The translations under genes were made by a program, and so were the position numbers. 64,000 nt of DNA from Azospirillum sp. (GTDB taxonomy: Bacteria; Pseudomonadota; Alphaproteobacteria; Azospirillales; Azospirillaceae), in the NCBI GenBank assembly GCA_016124535.1, contig WGNK01000001.1:62001-126000 (forward strand). Reading direction: 5' to 3'. The notes under the pieces are model-generated. The model made no database searches and was not told the DNA's origin. It saw only the letters and a program-made list of their open reading frames with translations. Shown in pieces: positions 62,776 to 64,000 of the stretch. Position 1 is the stretch's first letter; each line of letters begins with the position of its first letter.

Positions 62776-64000
62776 TCATGCCAAATTGTAACGCCGGGCA
62801 TCGACCTGGCGATGGAACCAGAAGGAATAACCCTCCAGCTTCGGGCTCATCGCGCTGTCGAGGAACGGCTGCCACAATGGGATGCGGGGCACGTCGTCGA
62901 ACGCCTTGGCGATCATCCGCTTGATCTTGGGGGCATAGGCCGGGTCGGACTTTTCCATGTGCAGGGTTTCGTCGACCAGTGCCGCCATCTCTGCGTCGTC
63001 GTAGTTTGAGGCATTGAACAAATGTCCCTTGATATAGGCCCAGTAGAAATAATAGTCTGGCGTGTTGAGCCAGCCGCCGAAATTCTCCAGCAGCAGCGGC
63101 AGTTTCTTTTCGACCAGTGCTACACTGCGCCAGTTGGCGCCGGGGATTTTATCGATGGTCGCCTTGATCCCGATCTTGGCCAGGCCTTCCTGGATCAGCA
63201 GCGCCGCCGGCTCGCCCCAGTCGGCGGTCCCGAGGTCGAACGACAGCGGCACCTCGAAGCCGTCCTTGTAGGGGGTCTGGGCCAACAGGTCCTTGGCCTT
63301 GTCGAGATCGGTCGCATAGGGGAACGGCTGGGGCCAGGCGATCGTGGCGGGATCGGCGGCGACCCCCCCCCACATCGGCACGCCGCGCTCGTAGGCAGCC
63401 TGGCGGAAAATCTGCTGGTAGGGCAGGGCGTAGGCCACCGCCTGGCGCACCCGCTTGTCCTTGAACGGCTCGAAGCTCAGGTTGGGGCACAACACGTAGA
63501 GGCAGTTGTCGATCGGCGAACCGACCACCTTGGCGCTGCCTTGCTCTTTCATCTCCTTGGCGTCTTTGTGGGGAATCTCGAAGGACAGATGAACGTTGCC
63601 GCGCTCGATCAGGGCGCGCCGGGTTGCCTGGCTCGGCACCTCGCGGATGATCACCCGCCTGGCTCCGGGCAGCGGTCCGGATTTCCAATCCTCGAAGCGC
63701 TGATAAACCAGCTGCTGGCCTGGATCCCAGCGTTCGACCTTGAAGGCGCCGCCGCCGGCGGGGGTGCGGTGGAGATACTCGGCGCCCCAGGGGTCGGCTT
63801 CGGTGGCATGGGCTTTGGCGACCTTGGCGTTGATCACCACCGCCACCGGGACGCCCAGGTCGGGCAGCGACAGCTTGGACGGCCGCAGCAAGTCCAAGCG
63901 GAAGGTGTGATCGTCGACGGCGACGAACTGCTCGGGCTTGACCAAGCCGCCGGCACCCATCTGGACTTTGGGGAAACCGCCCAGCGCCAGCGCCCGCTGG
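62776..64000 (-). CDS. Peptide/Opp-type ABC importer substrate-binding protein (5' end outside window)
   Basis: The visible part, about 407 residues, is the C-terminal portion of a family-5 solute-binding protein: GGGAFKVERWDPGQQLVYQR, FKDKRVRQAVAYALPYQQIF, PFPYATDLDKAKDLLAQTPY, EGLAKIGIKATIDKIPGANW, and the end SFWFHRQVDARRYNLA. The frame is open to the window edge, so the signal peptide and first part are missing. It delivers substrate to the two permeases and double ATPase downstream. Given the linked allophanate hydrolase, a nitrogen-rich compound is a possible ligand, but this is inference. Confidence 0.93.
   Translation of the reverse strand, partial: QRALALGGFPKVQMGAGGLVKPEQFVAVDDHTFRLDLLRPSKLSLPDLGVPVAVVINAKVAKAHATEADPWGAEYLHRTPAGGGAFKVERWDPGQQLVYQRFEDWKSGPLPGARRVIIREVPSQATRRALIERGNVHLSFEIPHKDAKEMKEQGSAKVVGSPIDNCLYVLCPNLSFEPFKDKRVRQAVAYALPYQQIFRQAAYERGVPMWGGVAADPATIAWPQPFPYATDLDKAKDLLAQTPYKDGFEVPLSFDLGTADWGEPAALLIQEGLAKIGIKATIDKIPGANWRSVALVEKKLPLLLENFGGWLNTPDYYFYWAYIKGHLFNASNYDDAEMAALVDETLHMEKSDPAYAPKIKRMIAKAFDDVPRIPLWQPFLDSAMSPKLEGYSFWFHRQVDARRYNLA

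Noticed and set aside
59346..63009. Long plus-strand open frames opposite the Opp importer genes
   Set aside because: The minus-strand ATPase and permeases have intact Walker, signature and EAA motifs; the plus-strand frames are antisense shadows.

Overview
The window is about 64 kb of high-GC DNA from an alphaproteobacterium, most likely of the order Rhodospirillales. This is inferred from gene content and codon bias; no rRNA or tRNA gene is present to confirm it. Markers are the cell-wall/division order murB-ddl-ftsQ-ftsA-ftsZ-lpxC, an FtsZ with a long linker and the terminal peptide [11 protein letters not shown], a divK-pleD pair, and sdhE next to mfd. The window starts inside murB and ends inside a peptide-binding protein gene. 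Most genes are chromosomal housekeeping genes; mobile DNA is limited to one decayed transposase near 42.5-43.0 kb.

Layout. 0-6.7 kb (+): division and envelope genes, closed by a strong terminator after ftsZ, then lpxC. 6.8-14.4 kb: a lytic transglycosylase (+), then a leftward block sdhE, mfd, a DUF29 gene and hoxX (a CO-forming hydrogenase-maturation enzyme with no hydrogenase in sight), plus marR. 14.7-22.5 kb: a membrane PAS histidine kinase with a degraded ATP site, a SYLF-domain secreted protein, mntR, a dCache diguanylate cyclase, and ahcY with an 18-bp perfect palindrome upstream. 22.5-26.5 kb: an ABC-2 permease coupled to a proline iminopeptidase, then a bufferin-type copper RiPP operon (Cys-rich precursor, DUF692 MNIO enzyme, BufC partner). 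27-30 kb: a periplasmic binding protein and divK-pleD. 30.4-34.8 kb: a secreted NucA-type nuclease with a membrane-protein partner, two small exported proteins, and a LuxR solo whose promoter holds a perfect 24-bp dyad. 35-38.2 kb: putA. 38.5-42.5 kb: cspA and a tandem pair of SyrD/PvdE-type ABC exporters, both lacking the H-loop histidine. 43-48.5 kb: tyrS, anmK and a large sodium/solute symporter. 48.6-53.6 kb: a small membrane protein, a TPR protein, a Mth938-fold protein, a Thr/Ser dehydratase, leuC and a Tat-exported intradiol dioxygenase. 53.6-64 kb: cysS and gltX, then a GntR regulator facing a leftward operon for a peptide/Opp-type ABC importer and allophanate hydrolase.

How the genes fit together. 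The first block builds peptidoglycan precursors, the divisome and lipid A. The divK, pleD, dCache cyclase and degraded-kinase genes suggest cell-cycle and c-di-GMP signalling. The bufferin operon is a complete precursor/modifier/partner set and is the most distinctive metal-handling system here. The LuxR solo with its dyad and divergent exported protein looks like a small self-contained regulatory module. The Opp-AtzF operon probably imports a nitrogen compound and degrades its allophanate product. All functional statements come from motif and family recognition; no database search was run.
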